This document shows positions 34,815-43,411 of a DNA stretch of 64,000 bases, piece by piece. Every line of letters starts with the position of its first letter. Position 1 is the stretch's first letter. The position numbers and the translations under genes were made by a program. Below the pieces are notes generated by a model. The model did no database searches. It was not told where the DNA came from and saw only the letters and a list, made by a program, of their open reading frames with translations. This DNA is from Chryseobacterium formosense (GTDB lineage Bacteria; Bacteroidota; Bacteroidia; Flavobacteriales; Weeksellaceae): contig NZ_FPAP01000004.1 of NCBI RefSeq assembly GCF_900116415.1, positions 124,001 through 188,000 of the forward strand, written 5' to 3'.

Positions 34815-36044
34815 ATGAAGAAAAGTGTATTATTATTAGGCTTAGTAGCGGCAATGGCAACCGGATTTACGGTAACCTCATGCTCGAGTGATGATGATTT
34901 CGGAAACTCGGTTTCGCAAACAGGCGTTTTAACAATGAATTTTACCGGGGAAGGAATCGCTACGTACAAAACTTTAGACATTTCAATCAAAGAAATCAAT
35001 ACGGGAGCAATCACAGAATTTACCATTCAGAATACCAATGCACATTCTATTGAATTACCATTCGGATCTTACAATATTACCGTAAACGGAATCGTTGTGA
35101 GTACCGATTCAGAACAAATCAATGTAGGAGCAACAGCCGTTACAGATATTAAAGTAAATGCAACGAACACAACAATTCCACTTTTGGCAAAAAGATTTGG
35201 CAATGATTTCATCATTGAAGAAGTATTTTTTACGGGAGTAAGAACCCCGGACAATAAAAACTATAATTCGAGCAGATATTTTAAAATCACCAATAATACA
35301 GATAAGGTTTTAGACGCAGCAAACCTGATCATTGGGCAGTCTAATTTCCTTACAACTTCCAATGACAACCCTACTCCTTACAATGTAAATGATTATTTCC
35401 CTGTAAAAGGGGTGATGGTTTTGGAAAGCAGTTCTCCAAAACTTGTTCAGCCCGGAGATTTCATCGTAGTTGCAGATAATGCGATAAACCATTCTCAAAA
35501 CACTTCAACAGCTTATAATCTACAGAATGCAGATTGGGAATTCCCTTCTACAAATCCTGCTTTAGGTCAGGTTGACAATCCAAGTGTACCGAATGTAGAT
35601 GTTATTTTTACAACAATGGGTTTTCCAGATATGTTTTTCCTTCACAACAGAGGTTTTGAAAGCTATGTAATTGCACGTTTTCCGGCAGGAGAAAATACAG
35701 GTACTTTTCTTCAGAACCAAAAATACGATTACACTTATGTAAACAGTGCAGGAAATGTTACCGCAAGAAGTGCTTATAAAATTCCGAATTCTTGGATCGT
35801 GGACGGCGTGAACAACAGTATCCCGACAGATTTTGTTCAAACCCTTACTTCGGCAAGTATCGATGCAGGCTGGACCTCAGTAGGTTCTATGAACAACGAT
35901 GCAACACGTTACGGAAAATCGGTAAGACGTAAAGTGATCGGAAAAACTTCTGAAGGCAGAAACGTTTATAAAGACACCAACAATTCTACATTGGATTTTG
36001 TAAAAGATTCTCAGCCAAGCTTAAAAAACGGGATTTCTCACTAA
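34815..36044 (+). CDS. DUF4876 lipoprotein
   Basis: A 409-residue protein with a lipoprotein signal (lipobox VTSC, Cys23, followed by SSDDD, an export signal to the surface in Bacteroidota). It starts with a beta-sandwich of carboxypeptidase-regulatory type (about 35-125), then a larger domain with TPDNKNYNSSRYFKI, QPGDFIVVAD and NADWEFP. This wording fits DUF4876, whose function is not described. The gene starts 28 bases after the receptor, so the lipoprotein is a likely surface partner capping or feeding the receptor (inference). Confidence 0.85.
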   Translation: MKKSVLLLGLVAAMATGFTVTSCSSDDDFGNSVSQTGVLTMNFTGEGIATYKTLDISIKEINTGAITEFTIQNTNAHSIELPFGSYNITVNGIVVSTDSEQINVGATAVTDIKVNATNTTIPLLAKRFGNDFIIEEVFFTGVRTPDNKNYNSSRYFKITNNTDKVLDAANLIIGQSNFLTTSNDNPTPYNVNDYFPVKGVMVLESSSPKLVQPGDFIVVADNAINHSQNTSTAYNLQNADWEFPSTNPALGQVDNPSVPNVDVIFTTMGFPDMFFLHNRGFESYVIARFPAGENTGTFLQNQKYDYTYVNSAGNVTARSAYKIPNSWIVDGVNNSIPTDFVQTLTSASIDAGWTSVGSMNNDATRYGKSVRRKVIGKTSEGRNVYKDTNNSTLDFVKDSQPSLKNGISH

Positions 36045-36074
36045 TCCCGGTTTACAATTTATTAAAACATAGGT

Positions 36075-37592
36075 ATGTTCAATATTAAAACTTCTTTCGC
36101 CGCACTTTTTGTCGTTTGCTTTTCTTTAGTAAAAGCTCAGGACAGTCTTGATTTTTTTAATAACTACCGCAATCAGTACAGTGCAGAAAGAAATTTAAAA
36201 TCACAGTTTTACTATAATCCGGCTTCAATGTCGGGTTATAGTTCTACTTCATTCTCAGAATTCGGAATAGGTTATCATTCAGAAAAAAAAGACATTTACA
36301 GAGAACAGCTTGGTGCAGGAGATCAAGGATTGAAAATCTATGTAAATTCTTTTCAAAAGCTCAACGAAAAAAGATCAGTCTGGGGAAAAGCCAGCTATGA
36401 AAGTCTGAAGCAATTAAAGCTAAAATGGAACGAAAATCTTGATTTTGACCGTGTTGCACCTTATCTTTTGGCAGATTCTGTAGGCGGAGACATGAAACTG
36501 GAAAGATATTCTTTTGCAGGAGGTTATTCTGAAAAGTTCAACCGTTTTACATTAGGAATTGAAGCCAACTACACCGCACAATTGGGCTATCGTTCAAGAG
36601 ATCCGAGAATCAACAATACAACTTCCGATCTTTGGGTAAATGCAGGCTTGAATTACAAAGCATTCAGAGAGTACGAAATTGGAGTTTTCACAAGATTAAA
36701 TAAGTACACCCAAAACAGCAGCATCTCATTTGTAAGTCTTTTAGGAAATCCATACGTTTATCAGATGGTTGGTTTAGGCTACTCCAACAACTTTTTCAAT
36801 GGCGGAAAATATGGGATTGCATTCGAAGAACTGGGTTATCAGGTCGGTGCACAGATCAACAATAAAGCAGGAAAAGATTTCTATATTCAGGCAATCGTAG
36901 GAAATTCTAAAAACACAAAAAACATCCAGATCAACAATCCGTATTTTGAAGCATCAGATTTACAGAACGAACAGTTTGTTTTCGAAGGCGCCAAATTTTT
37001 CAATCTGAATGACCATCACAGATTCGGCGTCTTTGCCAACTATTCTGCTTCTGTAAAAACAGGAACCGAATATGGTTACTCTATCAATACACAACGTACA
37101 GAACAGATTTTTGAAAGAAAAGCTTACCGTAAAGAAGATTATGCATCGATGTTTAAGTTGATGTATCAATATTCAAAAAATAATTTTACATTGAATGCGA
37201 CTCCGTTTTTCGGTCATCAGGAAATCAAAGAGAGAAGGTTATATCCGGGTTCCGGACAAAAATTTCTTTACAATTATTTTGGAATCAATGCAGATTTCCA
37301 ACAAAAATTAAACGAAAAACAGGTCTTGACTTTTCAGCCTTATTTCACAAAACGAATCGTAAACAAATCGATCTGGGCGATTACATCAACTTCAAATGCA
37401 GCCATCAACGAATGGGTTCTTCAGGATTATCTTTTCCAGACAAGTGATATAAGCACTTTCGGAGCTTCATTAAGATATGATATTAAACTTGAAAAACTCC
37501 CTGCATTTTTCGTAAGCGCAGAATATCAGTCGCAGAAAATTCAGAAAAAAAACAATAATTTTGTCGGCGCAAGTTTAGGAATTACTTTTTAA
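36075..37592 (+). CDS. DUF6850-family outer-membrane beta-barrel protein
   Basis: A 505-residue protein with signal peptide (about 1-21, ending VKAQ) and alternating amphipathic strands throughout, ending in Phe (ASLGITF), as for outer-membrane barrels. SAERNLKSQFYYNPASMSGY near the mature N terminus fits DUF6850. No TonB plug is present, so it is not a second receptor. It lies 30 bases after the DUF4876 gene. Possible roles are a secretion or diffusion channel or a scaffold for the cluster; this is inference. Confidence 0.8.
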   Translation: MFNIKTSFAALFVVCFSLVKAQDSLDFFNNYRNQYSAERNLKSQFYYNPASMSGYSSTSFSEFGIGYHSEKKDIYREQLGAGDQGLKIYVNSFQKLNEKRSVWGKASYESLKQLKLKWNENLDFDRVAPYLLADSVGGDMKLERYSFAGGYSEKFNRFTLGIEANYTAQLGYRSRDPRINNTTSDLWVNAGLNYKAFREYEIGVFTRLNKYTQNSSISFVSLLGNPYVYQMVGLGYSNNFFNGGKYGIAFEELGYQVGAQINNKAGKDFYIQAIVGNSKNTKNIQINNPYFEASDLQNEQFVFEGAKFFNLNDHHRFGVFANYSASVKTGTEYGYSINTQRTEQIFERKAYRKEDYASMFKLMYQYSKNNFTLNATPFFGHQEIKERRLYPGSGQKFLYNYFGINADFQQKLNEKQVLTFQPYFTKRIVNKSIWAITSTSNAAINEWVLQDYLFQTSDISTFGASLRYDIKLEKLPAFFVSAEYQSQKIQKKNNNFVGASLGITF

Positions 37593-37733
37593 TACAATTC
37601 GCTTAAAAATCTTTAATTAAAATCAATGTATTGATTCTTAAAAAAATCAATGAGATATTTCTAAAATTCTTAATGGTTTAAAAATAATTTGCATAAAATT
37701 TATTCATCAAAAAAAAGGAATATTTAATTTAAA

Positions 37734-38882
37734 ATGAAAAAAGGAATTTATTGGAGTTTAGGATTGATTTTATTTATTCTTTGGAGTTTTACCTCAAAAG
37801 TCGGAAACGAATTATCAAACATTCAGGATCCAACCATTGAAGACATAGTAAAAAGCTACAAAAAAGCCATCACAGAATGGCCAAAACCCAATATCGACAA
37901 AGGTGTAAAATGGCAGGAATTTGCTGCAATCAAAACCGATTCAGCTTATTTCACAGAACAGGACAAACCGAATGTTATTCTAGGAAAAATGCTTTTTTTT
38001 GATCCTAAATTATCTCAATCCAACCAGATTTCCTGCAGCTCTTGTCACGATCCTGAAATGGGATGGCAAGATAGAAGACGTGTCGCTTTAGGAAACAGCC
38101 ATCTTCTAGGAAACAGAAACACCATGTCGCTTTACAATATTGCCGAAAGAACTTCTTTCTTTTGGGACGGAAGAGCGAAAACTTTGGAAGAACAGGCTTC
38201 GGGTCCGCTTGGAGCCCATCATGAAATGGCTATGGATGTAAAGACACTTCCCGCAAAAATTCATAACATCAAAGGTTATCAGGACCTTTTCAAAAATGCT
38301 TACGGAACAGAAAAAGTGACTTATGAAAAGATCGTAAAAGCAATCGCAGACTTTCAGAAAACCATTAAAAGCCAGCCAAGCCGTTTTGATAAATTTCTCG
38401 AAGGAAAATATAACTCGCTAACAGACGAAGAAATCTACGGAATGCATATTTTCCGTACCAAAGCACGTTGTATGAACTGCCACAACGGACAATATCTTAC
38501 CGATGAATCTTTCCACAATATCGGTCTGACCTATTACAAAAGAAAATACGAAGATTTAGGTTTATACAATGTCACCAAAAAAGCTGAAGACGTGGGGAAA
38601 TTCAAGACCCCTCAGTTACGAGATTTGACACTCACTCAGCCATGGATGCACAACGGGCTTTTTGATAATCTTGAAGGTGTTGTTAACATGTACAACAGCG
38701 GAATGCACCAAATCGACCCGACTCCCGAGAAAAAATCGGCAGACCCGCTCTATCCTTCCACAGATCCATTACTGCAGAAATTAAATTTAACAAAAGACGA
38801 AACAAAAGCTTTGGTTTCTTTCCTGGAAGCCCTTTCCGGGACAAAATATAAAATGAGAAGACCAGAATTTCCGGTGGAGTAA
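37734..38882 (+). CDS. Di-haem cytochrome c peroxidase family protein (CCP/MauG-like)
   Basis: A 382-residue periplasmic protein with a hydrophobic signal (about 6-19). Two c-type haem sites are CSSCH (Cys101, Cys104, His105) and CMNCH (Cys246, Cys249, His250). WDGRAKTLEEQ and KFKTPQLRDLTLTQPWMHNG are family hallmarks. Family members reduce peroxide or, as in MauG and MbnH, oxidise protein or cofactor residues. It comes fourth in the TonB-DUF4876-DUF6850 cluster after a 141-base gap, which suggests a redox step on the imported ligand or on a partner protein (inference). Confidence 0.92.
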   Translation: MKKGIYWSLGLILFILWSFTSKVGNELSNIQDPTIEDIVKSYKKAITEWPKPNIDKGVKWQEFAAIKTDSAYFTEQDKPNVILGKMLFFDPKLSQSNQISCSSCHDPEMGWQDRRRVALGNSHLLGNRNTMSLYNIAERTSFFWDGRAKTLEEQASGPLGAHHEMAMDVKTLPAKIHNIKGYQDLFKNAYGTEKVTYEKIVKAIADFQKTIKSQPSRFDKFLEGKYNSLTDEEIYGMHIFRTKARCMNCHNGQYLTDESFHNIGLTYYKRKYEDLGLYNVTKKAEDVGKFKTPQLRDLTLTQPWMHNGLFDNLEGVVNMYNSGMHQIDPTPEKKSADPLYPSTDPLLQKLNLTKDETKALVSFLEALSGTKYKMRRPEFPVE

Positions 38883-38959
38883 AATTTAATTTCTTTTTAA
38901 AATCCATTCTGCATTCATTTTGTCAGAATAGCTTATTTTAGTTTAATATTTCTAAAATA

Positions 38960-40345
38960 ATGGCGGCTGATAAAACATATTCAGATAAAGAATTCAAAAA
39001 AATAATCCAAAAGCATATCGACAGAATTGATTTTGTAAAGGTTAATCTTGAAGACGATTCTTCAATTTTAGGCTTCATCGTAAAAGCATCTGATGATTTT
39101 CTAATGATAGAAGAAACCAATGATTTTTCTTTAGCTGGAACTAAAATTGTACCTTATGAAAGAGTTTCGGGGATTCGCCATGGCTTGTCAGACAAAGTTT
39201 CAAAGATGATTTATTCTAAAGAAGGATTAATCAAATTGAATCAAAAAATCATCAAAAACACATCTCTAAAAGATTTTGAAGAACTTTTCAATTCGATCAG
39301 AAAACAAAATTTCCATTGCATTGTTGAAAGCAAAAAGAAAGAGGAGGAATTATTTTCAATCGGTGAAATTTTAGAGGTTAATGAAAAATCTGTTATCATC
39401 AAAAATTATAGTCCTGTCGGTAAAATTGATAAAAAACCGAGAAAAATTAATTTTAAGCATATAGAAATCATTAACTTTAATGATAATTATTTCTGTAGTT
39501 TTCAGAAAATACATATTCGAATAAAAATTAAAAACACAAATATGAAAATCGCCATCATCGGAGCCGGAAACATGGGTTTATCTTTTTCAAAATCATTTTT
39601 GAAATATGAACTGATAAAACCGGAAAACCTTCATCTCATTACAAGAAATCAAGCTAAAATTCAGAAAATTTCAGAAGAATTTCCAAAATCGAAAATTTCT
39701 TTATTTGAAAATCTGAATGCAATAGATGCAGATTTAATTATTATCGCTGTAAAACCACAGGATTTTCAGAAAACCGCCGAAAATATCAAATTTTCATTTA
39801 AAGAAAACCAGATGATTCTGTCGATTATGGCGGGAATTAAAATCGAAAAAATCCAACATTTATTAAATCATAAACTGGTTGTACGAGCAATGCCCAACTC
39901 ACCTACTCTTTTGGGAATGGGAATTACAGGTTATACTTCTGCACAAGGAATTTCTTTTAATCAACTAATGAATATCGAAAGACTTCTGAACAGCACAGGA
40001 AGATCTGTTTATCTGGAAAACGAAGAACTTTTAGATGGTGTAACTGCTCTTTCAGGAAGCGGACCGGCTTATTTTTATTACATTGTCGATGCCATGATCA
40101 AAGCCGGAACAGAAATGGGAATTGATGAAAATCTCTCAAAACTTTTTGTGAAACAGACAATGTTGGGAGCGTATCATCTTATTAATAATTCGGATAAAAG
40201 CTTAGAAGACCTGATCAAAGACGTCGCCTCAAAAGGCGGAACTACCGAAGCTGCACTGAAAACTTTTGAAGAAAATAATTTTAAAGAAATTTTGCAGCAG
40301 GGAATTTTGAATGCAGAGAAAAGAGCGAAGGAATTAAACGGATAA
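38960..40345 (+). CDS. proC: Sm-like domain fused in frame to pyrroline-5-carboxylate reductase
   Basis: One open frame of 461 residues. Residues about 195-461 are a full-length ProC: MKIAIIGAGNMG (Rossmann start), AVKPQDF, RAMPNSPTLLGMG, and LSGSGPAYFYYIVDAM with the family's signature. ProC reduces pyrroline-5-carboxylate to proline with NAD(P)H. Residues 1-194 are an unrelated domain with Sm-like wording (KVNLEDDSSILGFIVKASDD, FSLAGTKIVPYERVSGI). No stop separates them, and ATG 39542 marks where an ordinary ProC would start, preceded by leader-like AT-rich DNA. Either a true fusion or a lost stop codon with internal initiation is possible. Confidence 0.85.
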   Translation: MAADKTYSDKEFKKIIQKHIDRIDFVKVNLEDDSSILGFIVKASDDFLMIEETNDFSLAGTKIVPYERVSGIRHGLSDKVSKMIYSKEGLIKLNQKIIKNTSLKDFEELFNSIRKQNFHCIVESKKKEEELFSIGEILEVNEKSVIIKNYSPVGKIDKKPRKINFKHIEIINFNDNYFCSFQKIHIRIKIKNTNMKIAIIGAGNMGLSFSKSFLKYELIKPENLHLITRNQAKIQKISEEFPKSKISLFENLNAIDADLIIIAVKPQDFQKTAENIKFSFKENQMILSIMAGIKIEKIQHLLNHKLVVRAMPNSPTLLGMGITGYTSAQGISFNQLMNIERLLNSTGRSVYLENEELLDGVTALSGSGPAYFYYIVDAMIKAGTEMGIDENLSKLFVKQTMLGAYHLINNSDKSLEDLIKDVASKGGTTEAALKTFEENNFKEILQQGILNAEKRAKELNG

Positions 40346-40369
40346 TTTGTTTTAATTTAAAAGTAAGTC

Positions 40370-40439
40370 TCTCGCTGATTAGACAGATTATGCAGATTCA
40401 ATATTGAAAGAATCTGCGTAATCAGCAAAATCTGCGAGA
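40370..40439. repeat. Palindromic repeat of the TCTCGCTGATT...GCGAGA family, copy 1
   Basis: TCTCGCTGATTAGACAGATT starts the left arm and AATCTGCGTAATCAGC starts the right arm ending GCGAGA at 40439. The arms pair with few mismatches over about 29 bases and a short loop. A second copy is at 58217-58284. Confidence 0.8.
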
Positions 40440-40455
40440 AAATAAAAACGATCTT

Positions 40456-40477
40456 TAGATTCCTCCCGAATGACAAA
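40456..40477. repeat. Degenerate half copy of the ATTCCTACGGAATGACAAA repeat
   Basis: GATTCCTCCCGAATGACAAA resembles the right arm of the hairpin at 55399-55457. No left arm is seen here. Confidence 0.4.
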
Positions 40478-40496
40478 TTAGATCTTTACTTTTTGA

Positions 40497-40922
40497 CTAT
40501 TCACCTATAAATTTAGTGAAATTCATTTCAAGCATTCTCTTGATTTGCCATCCCAGAAAAACACCGAAAGTATTCAGAATAACATCGTCCACCTCAAAAA
40601 TTCCCAATCGTGTAAAATACTGAAACGCCTCTACAATAACAATTGCAGAAATAAAAAACAGAATATTTTCTCTCAAATTTTCAAGACGCGGAAAAACCCA
40701 CCCCAAGAAACCAAAAGGCATAAACATAACGACGTTTCCGACAACAATTCGGATAATATCCCACCACCGAATTGTGTTTTCAATAAAACCCAACGTTGCA
40801 AAAAGAGGTTCTACCCGGATGACATGGTCTTCATACTGCGTTCTTCCCATTCCGAAAAACATCAGATAGAGAAGAAAGACCGTGAAAGGGAGAATGGTAA
40901 TTTTGTAAAATTTCTTTAACAT
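40497..40922 (-). CDS. VanZ-family membrane protein
   Basis: A protein of about 141 residues from ATG 40922 with three or four membrane helices. VVGNVVMFMPFGFLGW and the Asp-containing GIFEVDDVILNTFGVFLGW are the VanZ hallmarks. VanZ of enterococci gives low-level teicoplanin resistance; chromosomal homologues in Bacteroidota have no settled role, so resistance should not be assumed. A TAnnTTTG box ends 6 bases before the ATG, excluding the TTG at 40931 as start. It is divergent from lnt. Confidence 0.85.
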   Translation of the reverse strand: MLKKFYKITILPFTVFLLYLMFFGMGRTQYEDHVIRVEPLFATLGFIENTIRWWDIIRIVVGNVVMFMPFGFLGWVFPRLENLRENILFFISAIVIVEAFQYFTRLGIFEVDDVILNTFGVFLGWQIKRMLEMNFTKFIGE

Positions 40923-40928
40923 CAATTG

Positions 40929-40936
40929 CAAATTTA
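40929..40936 (-). promoter_or_regulatory. TAnnTTTG promoter box of the vanZ-like gene
   Basis: The minus strand reads TAAATTTG with 6 bases to ATG 40922, a leaderless arrangement, back-to-back with the lnt box at 40953. Confidence 0.55.
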
Positions 40937-40952
40937 TTCATTTCAAAAACAT

Positions 40953-40960
40953 TAAATTTG
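40953..40960 (+). promoter_or_regulatory. lnt: TAnnTTTG promoter box of lnt
   Basis: TAAATTTG, 17 bases before ATG 40978. Confidence 0.55.
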
Positions 40961-40977
40961 TATGTTAAACTAATTTA

Positions 40978-42618
40978 ATGAAATACGTTTTACTTACGCT
41001 CATTTCAGCAATGCTGCTTTCGGTTTCCTGGCCGACTTACGGAGTTCCGTTTTTTATATTCTTTGCCCTCGTTCCGCTTTTAATGATGGAACATGATGTT
41101 TCTAAATTTTCAAAATACAACAGAAAAAGCTGGGTAGTTTTTGGACTTTCCTATTTATGCTTTGTGATTTGGAATATTGTTACCACAGGCTGGCTGTACG
41201 GATCAAAAAATCCGGACGGAAGCCACTCAATGATGGCAGTTTTATTTCCTGTTCTGGTAAATTCTTTTTTATATTCCTTGGTTTTCCAGTGTTATCACTG
41301 GTATAAAAATGCACAGGGAACGTATTGGGGAATGGTTTTTTTAGTAGCAATCTGGATGAGTTTTGAAAAGTTCCACCTAAATTGGGAACTGACCTGGCCT
41401 TGGCTGAATCTGGGAAATGCTTTTTCAGATTATCCTAAACTGATTCAATGGTACGATACTTTGGGCTCAACCGGCGGAAGTTTCTGGATCTTACTTATTA
41501 ATTTACTGATATTCTATACCATAAGAATCTGGCAAGCCGGAAGAAAAAGAAAAGATTTAATCATCAATATTTCAGCAACGGTACTTTTAATCGGTGTTCC
41601 GATGATTATTTCCTTGGTGAAATTTAATAATTTTAATGAAAAACCGATTGGGGAAGTCAGTGTTTTAATGCTGCAGCCTGATCTTGATCCTTATAATGAA
41701 AAGTATCAAAAAGACAGTATTACGATTCAAAATGAGCTGTTAACATTAGCTGAAAACAATACCAAAGGAAAAATCGATTATTATATTGCTCCTGAAACAG
41801 CAATTCCTGGAAGAGGTTCTATTTCTGAAACCGCTTTCGAGAAAAGTTATTTATTAAATAATGTAAAAGGATTTCTTGCGAAACATCCGGGTTCTGTTTT
41901 TGCAACAGGAATTTCTTCGCACCGATATTTTTTCGATAAAAATAATTTACCAAGAGATGCTTATCAAATTAACGACAGAGCCTGGGTAGAAAGTTACAAT
42001 TCGGCAGTTCAGATTATTCCTAATCAGAAGGTTGAGGTTTATCACAAAGGAAAGCTGGTTCCCGGCGTTGAAATTTTCCCTTACATGAACGTTTTGAAGC
42101 CACTTTTAGGCGATGCAATGATTAATTTGGGAGGAACAGTTGCTTCTTTGGGAACAGATAAAGAAAGAGTGGCATTTTCAAATCCTTTTAACAAGGGAAA
42201 AATTGCCCCGATTATCTGCTATGAAAGTATTTATGGTGAATTTGTAACCGATTATGTAAAAAAAGGAGCCAATTTCCTCGGAATTATGACCAACGATTCT
42301 TGGTGGGGCGTTACAGAAGGGCACAAACAGCTTTTGTCTTATGCAAAGATGAGAGCGATTGAAACCCGAAGAGAAATCGTACGTTCTGCAAACAGCGGAA
42401 TTTCTGCTCACATCAACGCAAAAGGTGAAATTTTAGAGGATACTTTTTACGGTGACAAAACAACTTTATTTGCCAAGGTAAACCTATATGAAGGTGAAAC
42501 ATTTTATGTGAGAACCGGAGATTTTCTTTCAAGACTTTCTCTTTTTGCATTAGGATTTTTATTGTTTTATTTTTTGATTAAAAGATTTCAGAAAAAGCTG
42601 TCTGAGAAAAAGCCTTAG
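40978..42618 (+). CDS. lnt: Apolipoprotein N-acyltransferase
   Basis: A 546-residue inner-membrane enzyme that adds the third acyl chain to lipoproteins. About eight membrane helices (most in 1-210, one at the C terminus) surround a periplasmic nitrilase domain (about 225-505). The triad is visible in APETAIPGRGS (Glu), YHKGKLVPGVE (Lys) and PIICYESIYGEF (Cys). MTNDSWWG and MRAIETRREIVRSANSG complete the family. Start ATG 40978, about 17 bases after its promoter box, divergent from the vanZ-like gene. Confidence 0.95.
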   Translation: MKYVLLTLISAMLLSVSWPTYGVPFFIFFALVPLLMMEHDVSKFSKYNRKSWVVFGLSYLCFVIWNIVTTGWLYGSKNPDGSHSMMAVLFPVLVNSFLYSLVFQCYHWYKNAQGTYWGMVFLVAIWMSFEKFHLNWELTWPWLNLGNAFSDYPKLIQWYDTLGSTGGSFWILLINLLIFYTIRIWQAGRKRKDLIINISATVLLIGVPMIISLVKFNNFNEKPIGEVSVLMLQPDLDPYNEKYQKDSITIQNELLTLAENNTKGKIDYYIAPETAIPGRGSISETAFEKSYLLNNVKGFLAKHPGSVFATGISSHRYFFDKNNLPRDAYQINDRAWVESYNSAVQIIPNQKVEVYHKGKLVPGVEIFPYMNVLKPLLGDAMINLGGTVASLGTDKERVAFSNPFNKGKIAPIICYESIYGEFVTDYVKKGANFLGIMTNDSWWGVTEGHKQLLSYAKMRAIETRREIVRSANSGISAHINAKGEILEDTFYGDKTTLFAKVNLYEGETFYVRTGDFLSRLSLFALGFLLFYFLIKRFQKKLSEKKP

Positions 42619-42656
42619 CTTTCATTTTCAAAATAATGCGAATAAAAATTTAATAA

Positions 42657-42703
42657 TAATTTTGCAAAGCACTTGTCTATTAAAAAAATTATCCGTTATT
42701 TTG
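42657..42703 (+). promoter_or_regulatory. Probable tandem promoters of the rpmB-rpmG-DUF4295 operon
   Basis: TAATTTTG at 42657-42664 matches TAnnTTTG. A second, one-base-short box TATTTTG is at 42697-42703 with TTG 21 bases upstream. ATG 42740 follows. Confidence 0.4.
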
Positions 42704-42739
42704 CAACCTCAAATATTATACAAATAAGAACATCGAGAT

Positions 42740-42982
42740 ATGTCAAGAATTTGCCAGATAACAGGAAAGCGTGCAATGGTTGGTAACAACGTTTCTCACG
42801 CTAATAACAAAACGAAGCGTCGTTTTGAAATTAACTTATTGGAGAAGAAATTTTACCTTCCAGAGCAAGATAAGCACGTTACTTTAAAAGTTTCAGCTCA
42901 TGGATTGAGAGTAATTAACAAGATTGGAATCGAGGAAGCTATCGAAAGAGCTACTAGAAACGGATTGATTAAAAAGAACTAA
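42740..42982 (+). CDS. rpmB: 50S ribosomal protein bL28
   Basis: An 80-residue basic protein. [21 protein letters not shown] and [10 protein letters not shown] are the L28 signature, and [14 protein letters not shown] the C-terminal part. It is a structural protein of the large subunit. It starts an operon with rpmG (3 bases later) and the DUF4295 gene, the standard order in Bacteroidota. Confidence 0.97.
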   Translation: MSRICQITGKRAMVGNNVSHANNKTKRRFEINLLEKKFYLPEQDKHVTLKVSAHGLRVINKIGIEEAIERATRNGLIKKN

Positions 42983-42985
42983 ATC

Positions 42986-43168
42986 ATGGCAAAAAAAGGA
43001 AACAGAGTTCAAGTAATCCTTGAATGTACAGAGCATAAAGAAAGTGGTATGCCGGGAATGTCTAGATACATTTCTACTAAAAACAAAAAGAACACTACAG
43101 AAAGATTGGAATTGAAAAAATACAATCCTGTTCTTAAGAGATCTACCCTTCACAAAGAAATCAAGTAA
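42986..43168 (+). CDS. rpmG: 50S ribosomal protein bL33
   Basis: A 60-residue protein with [19 protein letters not shown] and a C-terminal [16 protein letters not shown], as in L33. Only one Cys is present, so it is the zinc-free (C-minus) form. It lies 3 bases after rpmB and 19 before the DUF4295 gene. Confidence 0.97.
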   Translation: MAKKGNRVQVILECTEHKESGMPGMSRYISTKNKKNTTERLELKKYNPVLKRSTLHKEIK

Positions 43169-43187
43169 TTTATAAATATAATTTACC

Positions 43188-43337
43188 ATGGCAAAGAAAG
43201 TAGTAGCAACCCTACAAACCGGGTCTAAAAAAATGACCAAAGTGGTGAAAATGGTGAAGTCATCTAAATCAGGTGCTTACGTTTTCGAAGAAAAAGTAAT
43301 GAATGCAGACGAAGTTGACGGTTATTTGAAAAAATAA
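43188..43337 (+). CDS. DUF4295 protein (small ribosome-associated protein, probably bL38)
   Basis: A 49-residue basic protein translated by hand (starts MAKKVVATLQTGSKK, ends EVDGYLKK). It is a standard third gene after rpmB-rpmG in Bacteroidota and matches DUF4295. I recall that the Flavobacterium ribosome structure revealed an extra large-subunit protein named bL38 of this kind; assignment to it is from memory, not shown here. Many Lys residues fit rRNA binding. A terminator follows the stop. Confidence 0.9.
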   Translation: MAKKVVATLQTGSKKMTKVVKMVKSSKSGAYVFEEKVMNADEVDGYLKK

Positions 43338-43360
43338 TCAGTTACTTTATTTACAATATA

Positions 43361-43390
43361 AAAACTACTCATTTTTTGGGTAGTTTTTTT
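43361..43390 (+). terminator. Terminator of the rpmB-rpmG-DUF4295 operon
   Basis: AAAACTAC pairs with GTAGTTTT across an AT-rich loop and ends in a T-run. It separates the ribosomal operon from ftsY. Confidence 0.75.
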
Positions 43391-43392
43391 GT

Positions 43393-43400
43393 TATCTTTG
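43393..43400 (+). promoter_or_regulatory. ftsY: TAnnTTTG promoter box, probably of ftsY
   Basis: TATCTTTG directly after the ribosomal terminator. It lies about 117 bases before ATG 43518; the repeat at 43412-43492 would fall in the leader. Confidence 0.45.
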
Positions 43401-43411
43401 CTTTTAATCTC

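Noticed and set aside
40497-40922. Glycopeptide resistance gene call for the VanZ-like protein
   Set aside because: VanZ-domain proteins are common chromosomal genes in this phylum and no van cluster is nearby.
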